Below are positions 20,001 through 27,743 of a stretch of 64,000 nucleotides of DNA, piece after piece. Under the pieces are notes generated by a model. That model searched no databases. It was not told the origin of the DNA and worked only from the letters and a program-made list of their open reading frames with translations. The DNA comes from an uncultured bacterium. Its GTDB lineage: Bacteria > Actinomycetota > Coriobacteriia > Coriobacteriales > Eggerthellaceae. The stretch's first letter is position 1. Every line of letters begins with the position of its first letter. The DNA lies in the NCBI GenBank assembly GCA_905215325.1, contig CAJMPP010000001.1, positions 122,817-186,816 of the forward strand, given 5' to 3'. A program made the translations under genes and the position numbers.

Positions 20001-23000
20001 CGCCTTGGAGACAGTGGCGGAACCGTTCGTGATCTCGAAGCGGACGTTGGGGAAGTTGACCGCATCGGCGTTCGCGAACTTGCCCTGCAGGTCCATGACG
20101 GTCGTGCCGGCATCGGTGCGCGACACGCTATCTACGCCGGAGAAAGCAACCTTTGCGCTGGTGTACAGCTTATTGGAAGACGCAAAGGTATAACCGGTAG
20201 CCGTCAAAGGCTTGCCGTTGTAAGTGCCCTCGGCCTGGTTGCCCGTGATGGTCACCACGACCTCATCGGACACGGGATTCACCTTCAGGACGCCCTCGAC
20301 TTTGGTCACGTTGTAGTTGCGATAGGCGCCCTCGACGTCTTTCGCCAGCTCGTTGCCCGCAGCATCCATCAGCTTGTACGTGAACGCGTTAGGGCTGCTG
20401 CCGGCATTGGTCTGGGAGCCAGTGACGTCCGCGACGAACGTATGCCCAGTAGCCAGGCTACCGCCCGTAACGCTGACGGAATGGTCCTCAAGCGGATTAC
20501 CGTCATAGGTTTTCTCCGCCGGCGTAGCGGAAGTCAGCGTCACGGCACGCTTCGCGATGACGAGCGAGCCGTCGATGATTTCGAACTTCACGTTGGTGAA
20601 GTTAGCGCTGTTGTTTTCGAAGTCCTCAGGCTTGAGGTTCATCTCATACGTGCCGGCATCGGTGCCCTTGGCAACCTGATCGTCGGCCGAGCCTACGAAC
20701 TCGATATCCGTGGCGGCATAGCTGCTGTTCGAGATGCTGACAAGGGAGTAACCCTCAACAGACTGCTCGGAACCGTTATATTTCTTTGCGTCGGAGTTCT
20801 CGGCAATAGTGACGACCACCTCGTCGGTGTTGGGCGTCACCTCAAGTTTGCCGGGCTTATATGTGATGTCGTAGTTGGAGGCCTTGGTGCCGTCCTTGAA
20901 CACGACGTTATCCTGCACCACGTTGCTGTCGGTATCGCCGACGTTGGTGATGGAGCCGTCGACCATGGCGGACTCGATGCCGTCCTCACCCACGAAGCCA
21001 TCGGCCGTGAACTTATGCTCCGCTTCGGCGGCGGTCAGCGCGGACCCGTTGTAAGGCCTGGTCGCAGAGCCGGCAGTCACGGTTACCTCGGCAGGCTTGA
21101 TGTTCAGCGTGCCCTTGGCGACGCTGATGGAGAACTCCTCCGTCACGTCATTGTCGTTCGGGTCGGTCACCTTATAGCCGCCCTCGCCGCTGGTGACGAT
21201 ATTGTTGTAGGTGCCGGCATCCGTACCCGAAACGTTCGCGTGGTAATTGGAAACGGTGTACTCAACGCCATCGAAGGTCCACGTATCCTGCTCCACGCCG
21301 GACACCGTGTGCTCTTCGCCGTCATAGCTTGGGACGGTATCGCTCTTGCCCGTCAACGTGACGGCATACTTCTGGTCGTCCGAACGATGCTTCACCGTCA
21401 GCGTTCCCGGCTTTACGGTAACGCTGTAATTGTTCCCGTTCGTCCCCTCTTGGAACTTCCAACTGTTGTTTTTGATGGTGCTTTCGGAAGTGCCGCACTG
21501 GGTCTGCGAGCCCTCCACGGTAACGTCGGAGATGCCCTGGCCGTCAACGAAACCGTCAGCAGTGAACTTCGGGTTAGCCTGATCGGCGGTCAGCGCGCTG
21601 CCGTCGTATTCCTTTTCCGCGGACCCAGCCGTGATCGTCACCGGCCGCTGGTCGATGGCGAGCTCGCCGTTCTCGGTCGTGATCTTGAACTGGTCGGTCA
21701 CGTCGTTGCCATGGGGGTCGGTAACGACGATGTCGGAAACCTTGTTCTCATATATGCCGGCGTCCACCTTGTTCTCGGCACCGGACGTCTTGGCCTGGAT
21801 AGCGAACTGAACGCCTTCTTTATTAGTATAGGTAGTCGTCTCCAAGCCGGTTGCGCTATGGGGCTGCCCATCATAGACGGACGTGCCGCTTGCGCCCTTG
21901 ACGGCGACCTCGTACTTATTATTGCCAGCACGCTTGTTCACGTACAGCTTTCCGTACTCGTACGTGATCTCGTAGTTGTCGAAGTTGGTGCCGGAAAGAG
22001 GCTCGCACTCGAACTTGTTGTCATAGCAGCCAGGGGCAATGTTGTTCTCATCGAACCATTTGACGTTCTTGTTGTTCACGCCCTCGCCTTCGACGAAGCC
22101 ATCGCCCACAAAGGTCTTCTGGGTAGTAGTGTCCTTATCGTTGTCGTAGACGTCCTTCGTCCCGTCAACGTGGATGTCGGTTCGACGCTGAAGCGCACTG
22201 CCGTCGTAGTTCTTGTGGCCGTCTTCGGACCACAGGGTCACCTTTCGCTTGGTGATCTCAAGCTTGCCGTCGACAACCTCGAACCGCACCTTGGCGTAGT
22301 TGCCGTCAGAGGAAGCGAAATCGGCAGCGGTAAGTCCCATGTTGTAGGTGCCGGCATCCTTGCCCTTGGCCTCAGCCGTAGCACCCTGCGCAAGGGCAAT
22401 CTTCGACTGATCGAAGCCGTCAGGCGCCTCGGTCACATCCCAGCCGGAGACGGTCTGCTGCTTGCCGTTGTATTTCTCGGTACCTGTCTTGCCCGCGATC
22501 TTCACGACAACCTCGTCGGTAACGGGGCTGATCCGCAGGTTGCCGGGCGTCATCTGGGTCACGACATACTTATCATCGGAGCTGACCTTGCCAACGGTGC
22601 CATTCGCGAACGTATACGGGTAGTCCCCGGCGTTCGTGCCCTTGCCGCCCTCGAGCGTCACGCCATCGAAGCTGGTGCTCACGCCCTTGGGAAGGTTCGT
22701 CGTGTAGCCATTGATGCTCTGCTCGGAGCCGTTATAAGTTGTGAAACCAAAATTCGCCGTCAGCGAAACGTTCTGGCGGTAGTAGAACCTCACCACATTC
22801 TGGGACTCGTCGGCACCGAGCTTGAGGTCCTTGACGTTATTGCTGACCGGCGTGTAGCCGTCAATCGCCTTGGGCTCAATCCCGGTGATTTGGTCGCCCA
22901 CATGGCCCGGATACTTCTCGCTTGAAAGCGGTTTATCCGAACCCGTCCAGTAGTACTCAACGCTATAGTCCACCGGATTTGCGGTGTAGTAGAAGTCGAT

Positions 23001-25133
23001 GGAGGAATCGGTGCCCACCACGCCGGATTTCGTCTCGTCGGAAACAGGCTTATAGCCCTCAACGGAAATGGGGCTCTGCACAACCGTCTGGCCCTTCATG
23101 TAACCGGAAAGGGTCTTGGACGGCGCAACCTGGGTTGTGGTCCCCTCAAGATAATAGTTGACCTGAATGGACTGGTCGCAAGCCACATACTTGCCGTAGT
23201 AGTTCACGTTCTCGCTCGCGCGCATGGGGAACGACACCGCTTGCGTACAAGCCCGATCGGAGTACCATCCCATGAACTTGTATTTCACACCGTTGACGGT
23301 CTTCTCGCCAGCGGGGGTTTTGGAGGGGGCGGCAACCTGCGCAATGCCCTTTTCCAGCTTGTACGTAGCAGCATCGTACTGAGCGAAGCCTGACGCACCA
23401 GCATCCTGCAGATAGAACACCGCGTTGATCGCCTTGCTGCACTTCACCACTACCTTGCAATCAAGGTGGTACCCACAACCGACATTCCTATTATTCGAGA
23501 TCTTATACGGATAGAGAGCGATCTCCTCCACGTCATCTTCCGTGATCTGAGTGCCCTGCTCCTTGGAGAGCGTGTCCTTCCATGCCTGGAAAACGGCGTT
23601 CCAGTACTGGCTATATGCGCCGTTCCTATCGAGCACCCAGCTTGAACCCGTGCTTCCATCAGGCCATTGCGTCACGCGATTCGCCACGTTGTCGTAACTG
23701 TTCTTGCCACCCGGAAGGTTCAAACCGTCAAGATTAACCTTGACCCCTAAGGCATGACTTCCGCCGGAGGGAAACCAGGAGGCAGTGCCGTTGCTGTCCG
23801 GGTTGGCGGTGGGGCTATTCTGGAAGAACAGGAAGCAATCCGTCGCCGAAGCCTCCGATTTCGTCACCGTCACCTCGTGGGTGGCAGTGAGCACCTTGCC
23901 CTCCGCGGTGACCGTGGTGGCCGTGATGGTGACCTTGCCCACCTTGACACCGACCACCTTACCGGCAGCATCGATGGTGGCGACCGAGGGGTCGCTCGAC
24001 GTCCACGTGACGTTCGTATCGGAGTCCGTGGTCAGCGTGATGTTCTTGAACTGCTCGACCGTATTATCGCCGGAAATGGACAGCGACGTCGCCGCCGGCT
24101 TCTTCATCACATGGATGGTGAAGGTTTCGGTATGCCAGCCCGGGGAATAGTACCCGCGCACCACTGTCGCGTCGCCGACCTTAAGGCCCTTTGCGGTTCG
24201 CGATCCGCTGCCGGATTCGGACAGCTCGATGTTCTCGGAGCCGCTGGTCACCTTCCAGCTCTCTCCCCACCACGCGCTTCCCTCGCCTTCAAGTTCAACG
24301 CTTTCGCCAACGTAGACCCACTTCTCAAAGTCCGTGTTGTCGGGCTTCTTGGCGGAATCGGCGAGCGTAACCTCATCGTCCTGGGCGACGGAGGTGGGAC
24401 CGGTGATGGCGCCCGCGCCGGAGACGGAGACCTGCGCCTTGTCGGCGACCTCGTCCTCGATGGAGACGGCGGCGTCCTTGCCGGATTCGTTGGAAACGGC
24501 CTCGGTCTCAAGCGTCACGGTCGCGCCGGCGGCGACGTCGGCAGCGGAAACGGTATAAACGCCCTGGTCATCGGGGGAGATGGGGTTCTCCTTGCCGGAA
24601 ACCTTGAGCACCGCCTTCGTGAGGCTATAGCCGTTATCGGGGGATACCGTGAACTTGAAGTCATCGTTCACCGGCACGGTGACCTTATGCGCGGGCGCGG
24701 AGACGACCTGCTTCATATACGTGATGGAGGCGTTGCCCAGCACCAGCTCGACGTCGGCCGTGTCGGCGTCCTCCTTCGCGCTTTCGACCTGCTGCGTTGC
24801 GGCAGGCTGCGCGGGCTCGGAAGCGCTCGGGGCGGCCTGCTGCTGCGACGCCGTAGAAGCAGGCTGCTCGCTTGCCGCGGGCGCTGCGGAGCTTGCTGCC
24901 GTACCGGCGGCCTTGTCGGCCGCGCTCGTGGCCGCGGCGGACGAGGCACCTTCCACCTGCGCCGCCGCATCGTCGACCGCGGCGCCATCGCCGGCATACA
25001 CCTGCGACGGCGAGACCGCCGGCCAGCCGAACCCCATCAAGACGACGGACAGCGCCACGGACAGCGCCTTGTGGCCCAGCGAGTACCGCTGCGTCATGCT
25101 CTCCACCGTCAGCTCATTGCTCTTTGCCTTCAT
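11085..25133 (-). CDS. Giant MBG-repeat surface protein (4,682 aa)
   Basis: The N-terminus has an export signal (hydrophobic ALSVALSVVLMGFGW near residues 24-38), then an Ala/Ser/Gln-rich linker to about 100, a Big_2/Ig-like domain (TSLSISGDNTV to about residue 430), an unrecognised region, InlB/MucBP-like segments (QVNYYLEGTTTQVAPS, YSVEYYW) and about 43 MBG-like modules. The modules are marked by repeated Y-[DN]-G motifs such as SKVYDGKPLTA, each followed by a T-G-S-Q-T-x-V-G stretch. The C-terminus is a Pro/Thr linker, one TM helix (WYMIVGMVLTAVYGLAAAL) and a charged tail, with no LPXTG, so the protein is probably membrane-anchored. Start: ATG at 25133 after GAGG; an in-frame GTG at 25142 is the alternative. 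Such proteins are usually adhesins. DNA repeats inside the gene are long and nearly identical. Confidence 0.9.
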   Translation of the reverse strand: MKAKSNELTVESMTQRYSLGHKALSVALSVVLMGFGWPAVSPSQVYAGDGAAVDDAAAQVEGASSAAATSAADKAAGTAASSAAPAASEQPASTASQQQAAPSASEPAQPAATQQVESAKEDADTADVELVLGNASITYMKQVVSAPAHKVTVPVNDDFKFTVSPDNGYSLTKAVLKVSGKENPISPDDQGVYTVSAADVAAGATVTLETEAVSNESGKDAAVSIEDEVADKAQVSVSGAGAITGPTSVAQDDEVTLADSAKKPDNTDFEKWVYVGESVELEGEGSAWWGESWKVTSGSENIELSESGSGSRTAKGLKVGDATVVRGYYSPGWHTETFTIHVMKKPAATSLSISGDNTVEQFKNITLTTDSDTNVTWTSSDPSVATIDAAGKVVGVKVGKVTITATTVTAEGKVLTATHEVTVTKSEASATDCFLFFQNSPTANPDSNGTASWFPSGGSHALGVKVNLDGLNLPGGKNSYDNVANRVTQWPDGSTGSSWVLDRNGAYSQYWNAVFQAWKDTLSKEQGTQITEDDVEEIALYPYKISNNRNVGCGYHLDCKVVVKCSKAINAVFYLQDAGASGFAQYDAATYKLEKGIAQVAAPSKTPAGEKTVNGVKYKFMGWYSDRACTQAVSFPMRASENVNYYGKYVACDQSIQVNYYLEGTTTQVAPSKTLSGYMKGQTVVQSPISVEGYKPVSDETKSGVVGTDSSIDFYYTANPVDYSVEYYWTGSDKPLSSEKYPGHVGDQITGIEPKAIDGYTPVSNNVKDLKLGADESQNVVRFYYRQNVSLTANFGFTTYNGSEQSINGYTTNLPKGVSTSFDGVTLEGGKGTNAGDYPYTFANGTVGKVSSDDKYVVTQMTPGNLRISPVTDEVVVKIAGKTGTEKYNGKQQTVSGWDVTEAPDGFDQSKIALAQGATAEAKGKDAGTYNMGLTAADFASSDGNYAKVRFEVVDGKLEITKRKVTLWSEDGHKNYDGSALQRRTDIHVDGTKDVYDNDKDTTTQKTFVGDGFVEGEGVNNKNVKWFDENNIAPGCYDNKFECEPLSGTNFDNYEITYEYGKLYVNKRAGNNKYEVAVKGASGTSVYDGQPHSATGLETTTYTNKEGVQFAIQAKTSGAENKVDAGIYENKVSDIVVTDPHGNDVTDQFKITTENGELAIDQRPVTITAGSAEKEYDGSALTADQANPKFTADGFVDGQGISDVTVEGSQTQCGTSESTIKNNSWKFQEGTNGNNYSVTVKPGTLTVKHRSDDQKYAVTLTGKSDTVPSYDGEEHTVSGVEQDTWTFDGVEYTVSNYHANVSGTDAGTYNNIVTSGEGGYKVTDPNDNDVTEEFSISVAKGTLNIKPAEVTVTAGSATRPYNGSALTAAEAEHKFTADGFVGEDGIESAMVDGSITNVGDTDSNVVQDNVVFKDGTKASNYDITYKPGKLEVTPNTDEVVVTIAENSDAKKYNGSEQSVEGYSLVSISNSSYAATDIEFVGSADDQVAKGTDAGTYEMNLKPEDFENNSANFTNVKFEIIDGSLVIAKRAVTLTSATPAEKTYDGNPLEDHSVSVTGGSLATGHTFVADVTGSQTNAGSSPNAFTYKLMDAAGNELAKDVEGAYRNYNVTKVEGVLKVNPVSDEVVVTITGNQAEGTYNGKPLTATGYTFASSNKLYTSAKVAFSGVDSVSRTDAGTTVMDLQGKFANADAVNFPNVRFEITNGSATVSKATVTLRSANLTKEYDGTALTNKNGDEEQTPLAVESGWAEGEGAAYAFTGSQTLVGGSPNAFSYTLKDGTKADNYEITVIPGQLTVTNRQAQYQVTVEANSSTGNTYDGTEHAATGLKTSEFTVGGQKYTVEGLKTSDPEAVNAGEYANTISGTPVVKDADGNDVSSQFAVTLVPGKLEIAKRSVTLTSASESREYTGEALTNDGVTVGGNGFVAGQGAVYSVTGTITDAGKVANTFTYEPNSDTNFDNYTITKEEGTLEVTPVADKVTVTITGNSDTLPYNGSEQSVTGYSFATNDGRYREANVKFQGEAVAKGTNAGTYSMNLAPERFSNTSGNFTNVEFVVVDGSLKITGGDLDADKVVWDVHDAQKVYDGTPLSACVAKATDKFGNALKVEYSTDGEQWTDDSSTITLTHFGAQLVMLRATSANYAAGQYAENEDGEWVAITSRPVKLTSGSGNKKYDGEPLTNDSVTVGTKGEGTGFIDGEGVTIKVTGSQTDAGESDNTFEYTFNEGTNANDYWVTTELGKLVVTASDSEVVTTITGHNKTVEYNGSEQSVEGYDFETSNPLYKEGDFAFSGTAVAKGTDVGTYKMNLAAEQFSNTGKNFSKVTFAVADGALTITSKSIVPDPENPDNTMTVDSPADVVYNGQDQTWAPVVKDGERTLQPGTDYTVEYGTADRTNVTGKITVTITGIGNYSGTFERTYQITKRPVKLVSQSDSKPYDGTALTKPEVSGWQLQESTGFVEGQVSNVRATGSVTTVAESEVVNSITYDAGAGFKADNYDISKDEGKLSITALAAEDGITIAPNNATYIYDASSHEAGAAAASASVKGTNVNLEYRVMGGADTEWRSNASAIAAINAGTLTVEVRASAANYSGYKYAEQTLTIQKRDVELTSATASKVYDGAPLSKDWVDMGPNRPDTGFIWTDLASDGQVHAVGSQTEVGSSENTISYQLKDGAENNYNIIGEHVGTLTVTAQSIAPDPQNPDSYKGIAINEPNDHVYDGAEHKWAPEVTDKDGNKLVEGRDYTVTYDTDDFVNVKVVNVTIAGKGSYMGTCVKAYEITKAPLTVNAGSASKVYDGEALTAGATIEGLVDGETATAQAQGSQTEVGSSANTVSGITWDTAEEGNYSIVAQNDGTLTVTPKGIAQMTVESLPDVTYNGESQQQKPVVKDGEKVLAEGVDYELTYSENTTDAGMVTVTVTGQGNYAGSVDVAYRIVPAPLTVSTPSASGVYDGKPLTAAGSVSGFVNGESAPFETTGSQTEVGTSDNSYAIDWAAADATAKQANYTVSESIGKLTVAESADEVVVTTTGGTFTYDGAAHGATVAVGALPEGYTLEAAASSATATNVSDGEVAATADVLVIRNVQGEDVTSKLNIKFIDGTIKVEPAKLTVTTPNASKPYDGQALTAEGKASGFVNGEAATLKTTGSQTTVGTSENGYELVWDDNAKAENYTVEEDLGTLEVTKSMAGIVVIPQGGTKVYDGTALESAGVNVIGVPAGFSLSAKTKGSITDAGYVTAEVDSYIITNAAGQDVTDQFGNVATGKASLVVTKRPVTLVSGDASKVYDGTALTECKVSVEDGSLASGEEFGYDFFGFQTSVGSSKNTFTAKPGNGSTKVENYDITYRYGTLTVSAQSINPDDPTPGAYAGVKVNAPSDAVYDAREHKWIPVVTGKDGNALVEGRDYTVTYSTDDFVNVTGAIKVTIAGIGDYTGSVSREYQITPASVKLASNTREFVYNGAYQSDGAVAVQGADALFRSQVDDLKAVGKVMTVAEGKVPNAIAYTWKDGFKAGNFAIEKSEGELSVVAKDIVSSADMAVSSPSDLVYDGKEHKWAPEVKDGEKVLTEGVDYTVSYGADDFTNVTGVITVTVTGQGNYAGSVERAYQITPAPLTVTTPSASRVYDGNALTAAGSVSGFVNGESAPFETTGSQTEVGTSDNSYAIDWAAAGATAKQVNYTVSETVGKLTVTEFAGRVVATPGSYSGVYDGQAHGVDVTVSGLPEGYSVQAARSNATATDATEEAGVTASVDELVIVNAQGEDVTDKLDIEKQAGTIKIAPAEYHVVTEGAFKVYDGTALTAPGKIIGLVNGEEASLSVTGSQTDAGSSANAYAIAFDKSAKEGNYTHGADAIGSLEVAAAKAEGKIALSGVSASKVYDGKPLAAKAASATVPTQDAVTIEYSLDGKNWMTDSGSLTATDVADSATVQLRASSPGNYEGYVYGSQQLSVTKRAVELKSESASKVFDGIALTRPEVAGWKQLGDKGFVDGQVSDVRATGSAAHVSDGKVTNAIAYVEGEGFNAGNYVISKDEGVLSVTAKQIAAADMTVQAPADVVYSGKAQQQKPVVKDGDKVLVEGIDYELTYSGNATDAGTVTVTVIGKGDYAGSIDVAYRIAPAPLTVATESANKVYDGKPLTAGGKVDGLVNGETVEFKVVGSQTKVGESDNAYKIEWNGTAKRANYRLEAETIGKLIVTESADEVVVTTTGGTFTYDGASHGATVKVSNLPEGYSLETAESAASAKDVSDGEVAATADVLVIKNAQGEDVTSKLNVKFVDGTIKVEPAKLTVTTPSVTKVFDGDALAAEGRVSGFVNGETAAFKTTGSQTEVGSSVNGYELVWDGGAKAANYTIEESLGTLAVSAQSIDPDDAGAFGGVTVGYLADTVYNGADQRFEPEVVDKDGNALVKGRDYELSFSGDVKNVGEVTVIVAGKGNYAGSVERAYRITPASLTVTTGSDSKIYDGSELVNGELTIEGLQGEDRVTAVTTGSQTEVGSSVNAYRITWGDVDAANYVIDEHLGTLTVTPAPVPPTPNPDDGTNPTPEPAPTPAPTPTPGDGTTPGTTPDGTTPGSTPNPGNGSTPASASTPAPAAAGMLDAVADVLEGAYESVMGSPEADGPVEEERIYDAENPLGRESSADHCWVHWYMIVGMVLTAVYGLAAALRRKNHERKLRNDMNDVLGDGDGKDPSGSPAAKPAGMEA
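11560..22760 (-). repeat. Tandem array of about 43 MBG-like coding repeats
   Basis: Repeat units of roughly 70-90 codons recur across this span. Some higher-order blocks are nearly identical in DNA: about 14127-14340 matches about 16116-16330, and about 12120-12600 matches about 15620-16110. These would allow gain or loss of modules by recombination and could mislead an assembler. Confidence 0.85.
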
Positions 25134-25558
25134 ATCGTTCACCTCATCAAGCGCTTCCGTCGGAAACGTTCACAGCTGAAATACCGTTTCAACCCGCTTC
25201 GCCACCGCACCCACGACCCTTCGAAAGGCGCGATCGACCCAGTACGGGCTATTGTGGGCAATTATATAACGATTCCTCCTATTCTGTACCTCCCCTACCA
25301 CTTGTTTTTCGCATTCAAATCAAAATTTTTCACAAACGAAACCCCAGTTCAGTATATGATTCTGCCCAACTCTTCGATTCACTTGCAACAAACAATGCCT
25401 CCTTTGCATGTCTGCAAAACTGTCACCCCTCCGATGACAGGGTTTTCCAGGTTTTCGCGGCAGCACGGCTGACAATGAAACGAACGACCAATCTTGCGTC
25501 AAAACCGTTTAGCCGCGCACGTCGAAATCCCACCCTCCACGCGTATAATCGACGCATC
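25134..25558. promoter_or_regulatory. AT-rich divergent promoter region
   Basis: No gene is seen in this 425-base gap between divergent genes. It is much more AT-rich than the flanks. On the minus strand possible -10 elements for the surface protein are TATAAT (25266-25261) and TATACT (25356-25351), both without clear -35 partners. On the plus strand TATAAT at 25544-25549 serves the lipoprotein gene. Confidence 0.5.
25544..25549 (+). promoter_or_regulatory. Perfect -10 box just before a start codon (leaderless mRNA likely)
   Basis: TATAAT ends nine bases before the ATG at 25559. A start of transcription 6-8 bases downstream would fall at or next to the ATG, and no Shine-Dalgarno sequence is present. 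Confidence 0.6.
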
Positions 25559-26512
25559 ATGGAATCATCCGCACAGACAAGGCGTACCTCCCCTCTCATC
25601 GCCGCCATCGCGGCGACGGCCTTCTGCGCCCTGATGTGGCTTACCGCATGCAGCGGATCGGGCGGCGCGGGAGGCACCGGCAAGGACCAGGCCACCGGCG
25701 CCGCTTTCTCCCCTGTCGCCACGGTCGAGGAAACGCAGTTCGACGCGAACGCCGCCACGGGCGCCAACGACGCGCTCATCGATGCGTCCCACGCACAAGA
25801 CGGCTACGTCAGCGTGAGCGCCACTTCGAGCGCGCGCATAAAAGCCCAGGTCACCAGCGGTCAAGCAAGCTCCAGCTTAGATATGCCCCAAGACGGCACG
25901 CCCATTGCGTGCCCGCTGGCGTTCGGCGACGGCCCATACACGGTTCGCATCATGCGCAACACGTCAGGCAACAACTATGTGGAACTGTGCAGCGAAGACA
26001 TCGACGTCGCGCTGACGTCGGAGTTCGCCCCGTTCCTGCGCCCGAACGCCTACTGCAGCTACACCGCCTCCAGCAGCTGCGTGGCCAAGGCCCGCGAACT
26101 GGTCGAAGGCTGCGAGAACCAGGGGGAGGCCCTGCGCGCCATCTGCACCTACATCGTCGACAACGTGGCCTACGACGACGACAAGGCCGCGATGCTCAAG
26201 GATTCCACCGGATACATCCCCGACCCAGACGAGACGCTGCAGTCGGGCAAGGGCGTCTGCTTCGACTACGCAAGCCTGGGCGCCGCCATGCTGCGAAGCC
26301 AGGGAATCCCCGCGAAAATCGTCACCGGCACCGTCTCGCCGCAGGGCATCTACCATGCGTGGATCATGGTGAACATCGACGGCACCTGGCAAAGCGCTCG
26401 CTTCAGCGTTTCCCCGAACACCTGGTCGCGCATCGACCTGACCTTCGCGGCAACGGGAGGCGGGGCGAACGTCGGGGACGGGGAAAGCTACACCGACCGC
26501 TATGTGTACTAG
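25559..26512 (+). CDS. Lipoprotein with transglutaminase-like domain
   Basis: A 317-residue exported lipoprotein: a hydrophobic signal ends in LTAC, with Cys31 as the lipidation site. A linker and a small beta-rich domain come next, then a transglutaminase-like (papain-fold) domain whose likely triad is Cys234 (GKGVCFDYA), His266 (YHAWIMV) and Asp293 (RIDLTF). Such domains act as cysteine proteases or crosslinking enzymes on cell-surface substrates. Gene position, divergent from the giant surface protein and ahead of the pilus-like cluster, suggests work on surface proteins. The start has no ribosome site but a TATAAT box nine bases upstream. A further four-cysteine set (118, 144, 166, 174) may form disulfides. 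Confidence 0.85.
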   Translation: MESSAQTRRTSPLIAAIAATAFCALMWLTACSGSGGAGGTGKDQATGAAFSPVATVEETQFDANAATGANDALIDASHAQDGYVSVSATSSARIKAQVTSGQASSSLDMPQDGTPIACPLAFGDGPYTVRIMRNTSGNNYVELCSEDIDVALTSEFAPFLRPNAYCSYTASSSCVAKARELVEGCENQGEALRAICTYIVDNVAYDDDKAAMLKDSTGYIPDPDETLQSGKGVCFDYASLGAAMLRSQGIPAKIVTGTVSPQGIYHAWIMVNIDGTWQSARFSVSPNTWSRIDLTFAATGGGANVGDGESYTDRYVY

Positions 26513-26516
26513 CAGC

Positions 26517-26579
26517 GCGGGCGAAAGCGCTCGCTACCGAAACCCCTTCGCCCGCTACACACTGACACCGGGGTGTCAG
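26517..26579 (+). terminator. Two hairpins between lipoprotein gene and pilC-like gene
   Basis: GCGGGCGAA (26517-26525) pairs with TTCGCCCGC (26547-26555); next CTGACAC (26562-26568) pairs with GTGTCAG (26573-26579). Neither is followed by a strong T-tract. They may end the lipoprotein transcript. A TATATG near 26620 could be the -10 element of the next gene. Confidence 0.45.
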
Positions 26580-26670
26580 CTTCATCTCAAAAACAGGCGA
26601 AAACGCACACCACGACCTACTATATGTGAGACAATAACCAACGTTTAAACCGATAACCCAGGAGGTACCG

Positions 26671-27723
26671 ATGACAGGAAAGCTTCTGGAGAGCGGCGCC
26701 ATCAGCGCGTTCTGCAGCAGCGTGGCGACCATGCTGGCTGCCGGCGTCCAAACGGACGAAGCCGTTCACATGCTTGCGGAGAACCGCGAGCAATCCAAGT
26801 TCAAGCGCGTATGCGACGCAGTCTACTCCGAAGTCGTCGAAGGCTCCAATCTTGCCGACGCCATGGAGGCCACCGGCGCCTTCCCCGCCTACGCAACGGA
26901 AACCGTGCGCGTCGGCGAGGCATCGGGCCGCACCGAGCGCGTGCTGCGCAGCCTCGGGCGCTACTACGATAGCGAAGGCCGCGCGTTCGCCAAGCTGCGC
27001 AACTCGGTCGGCTATCCGGCGGCGCTGCTGTGCATCATGAGCGTCATCCTGGTGTTCACCGTTGCGATCATCCTCCCCATCTTCTCCAGCGCCTATGAGA
27101 ACCTGTCCGGCTCCATGACCTCGGGCTCCTTCAACACCGTGGGCGCGTCCGTCGCCATCGGCTGGGTCGCCCTGGCCATCGTGCTGGTCGCCACCGTAGC
27201 CGCCCTGTACGTGGCCGTCTGCGCACGCAGCGAAAGCGGGCGCGGCCGCGTGATCAAGATGCTCGAACGTTACCCGGGCACCCGGCGCGCCATGTACCAG
27301 CTTGCGCTCTCCCGTTTCGTCAGCGCGCTTTCATCCCTGGTCGCCTCGGGCGTGCAGGAGGAAGAGGCCATGCGCAAGGCCATGGCGACCATCGACCACG
27401 CCAAGCTGCACGCCAAGCTGCAGGCCGCCTACGATTCCATGATCGACCTCGAGAACCCGCGCAGCCTGGCCCAAGCCATCGTCGAGCACGAGATCGTCGA
27501 GCCCGTATACGGCCGCATGCTGCTCATGGGCACGCGCGCAGGCTCCGTCGACGAGGTGCTCGGCCATCTTGCGCAGGTGTTCTTCGACGACGCCAACGTG
27601 CAGATCGACGCCGCGGTCGACCGAGTCGAACCCACGCTGGCGGCCTTCTTGACCATCGCCGTCGGCGCAACCCTTATCGCCGTCATGCTGCCGCTTATCG
27701 GCATCATGGGCTCGATAGCATAG
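26671..27723 (+). CDS. Type II secretion / type IV pilus inner-membrane platform protein (GspF/PilC family)
   Basis: A 350-residue protein with the two repeated T2SSF domains typical of PilC/GspF: residues about 10-130 (VATMLAAGVQTDEAVHMLAEN) and about 215-340 (LVASGVQEEEAMRKAMATID), each followed by membrane segments (VILVFTVAIILPIFS near 125-140, VALAIVLVATVAALYVAVC near 170-188, and a C-terminal pair ending LIAVMLPLIGIMGSI). PilC forms the platform that the pilus motor ATPases act on. The start has GGAGG at the right spacing. It heads a run of tightly spaced genes that ends with pilT. A pilB extension ATPase is not next to it. Confidence 0.9.
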   Translation: MTGKLLESGAISAFCSSVATMLAAGVQTDEAVHMLAENREQSKFKRVCDAVYSEVVEGSNLADAMEATGAFPAYATETVRVGEASGRTERVLRSLGRYYDSEGRAFAKLRNSVGYPAALLCIMSVILVFTVAIILPIFSSAYENLSGSMTSGSFNTVGASVAIGWVALAIVLVATVAALYVAVCARSESGRGRVIKMLERYPGTRRAMYQLALSRFVSALSSLVASGVQEEEAMRKAMATIDHAKLHAKLQAAYDSMIDLENPRSLAQAIVEHEIVEPVYGRMLLMGTRAGSVDEVLGHLAQVFFDDANVQIDAAVDRVEPTLAAFLTIAVGATLIAVMLPLIGIMGSIA

Positions 27724-27743
27724 CGAAACCGCAGGTAACAGCC

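Noticed and set aside
11067..22925. A 3,952-codon open frame opposite the giant surface protein
   Set aside because: It lies entirely antisense to a gene with a signal peptide, clear domains and a ribosome site. It stays open because of GC-rich repeats, and its translation is Val/Leu/Ala/Arg low complexity with no domain.
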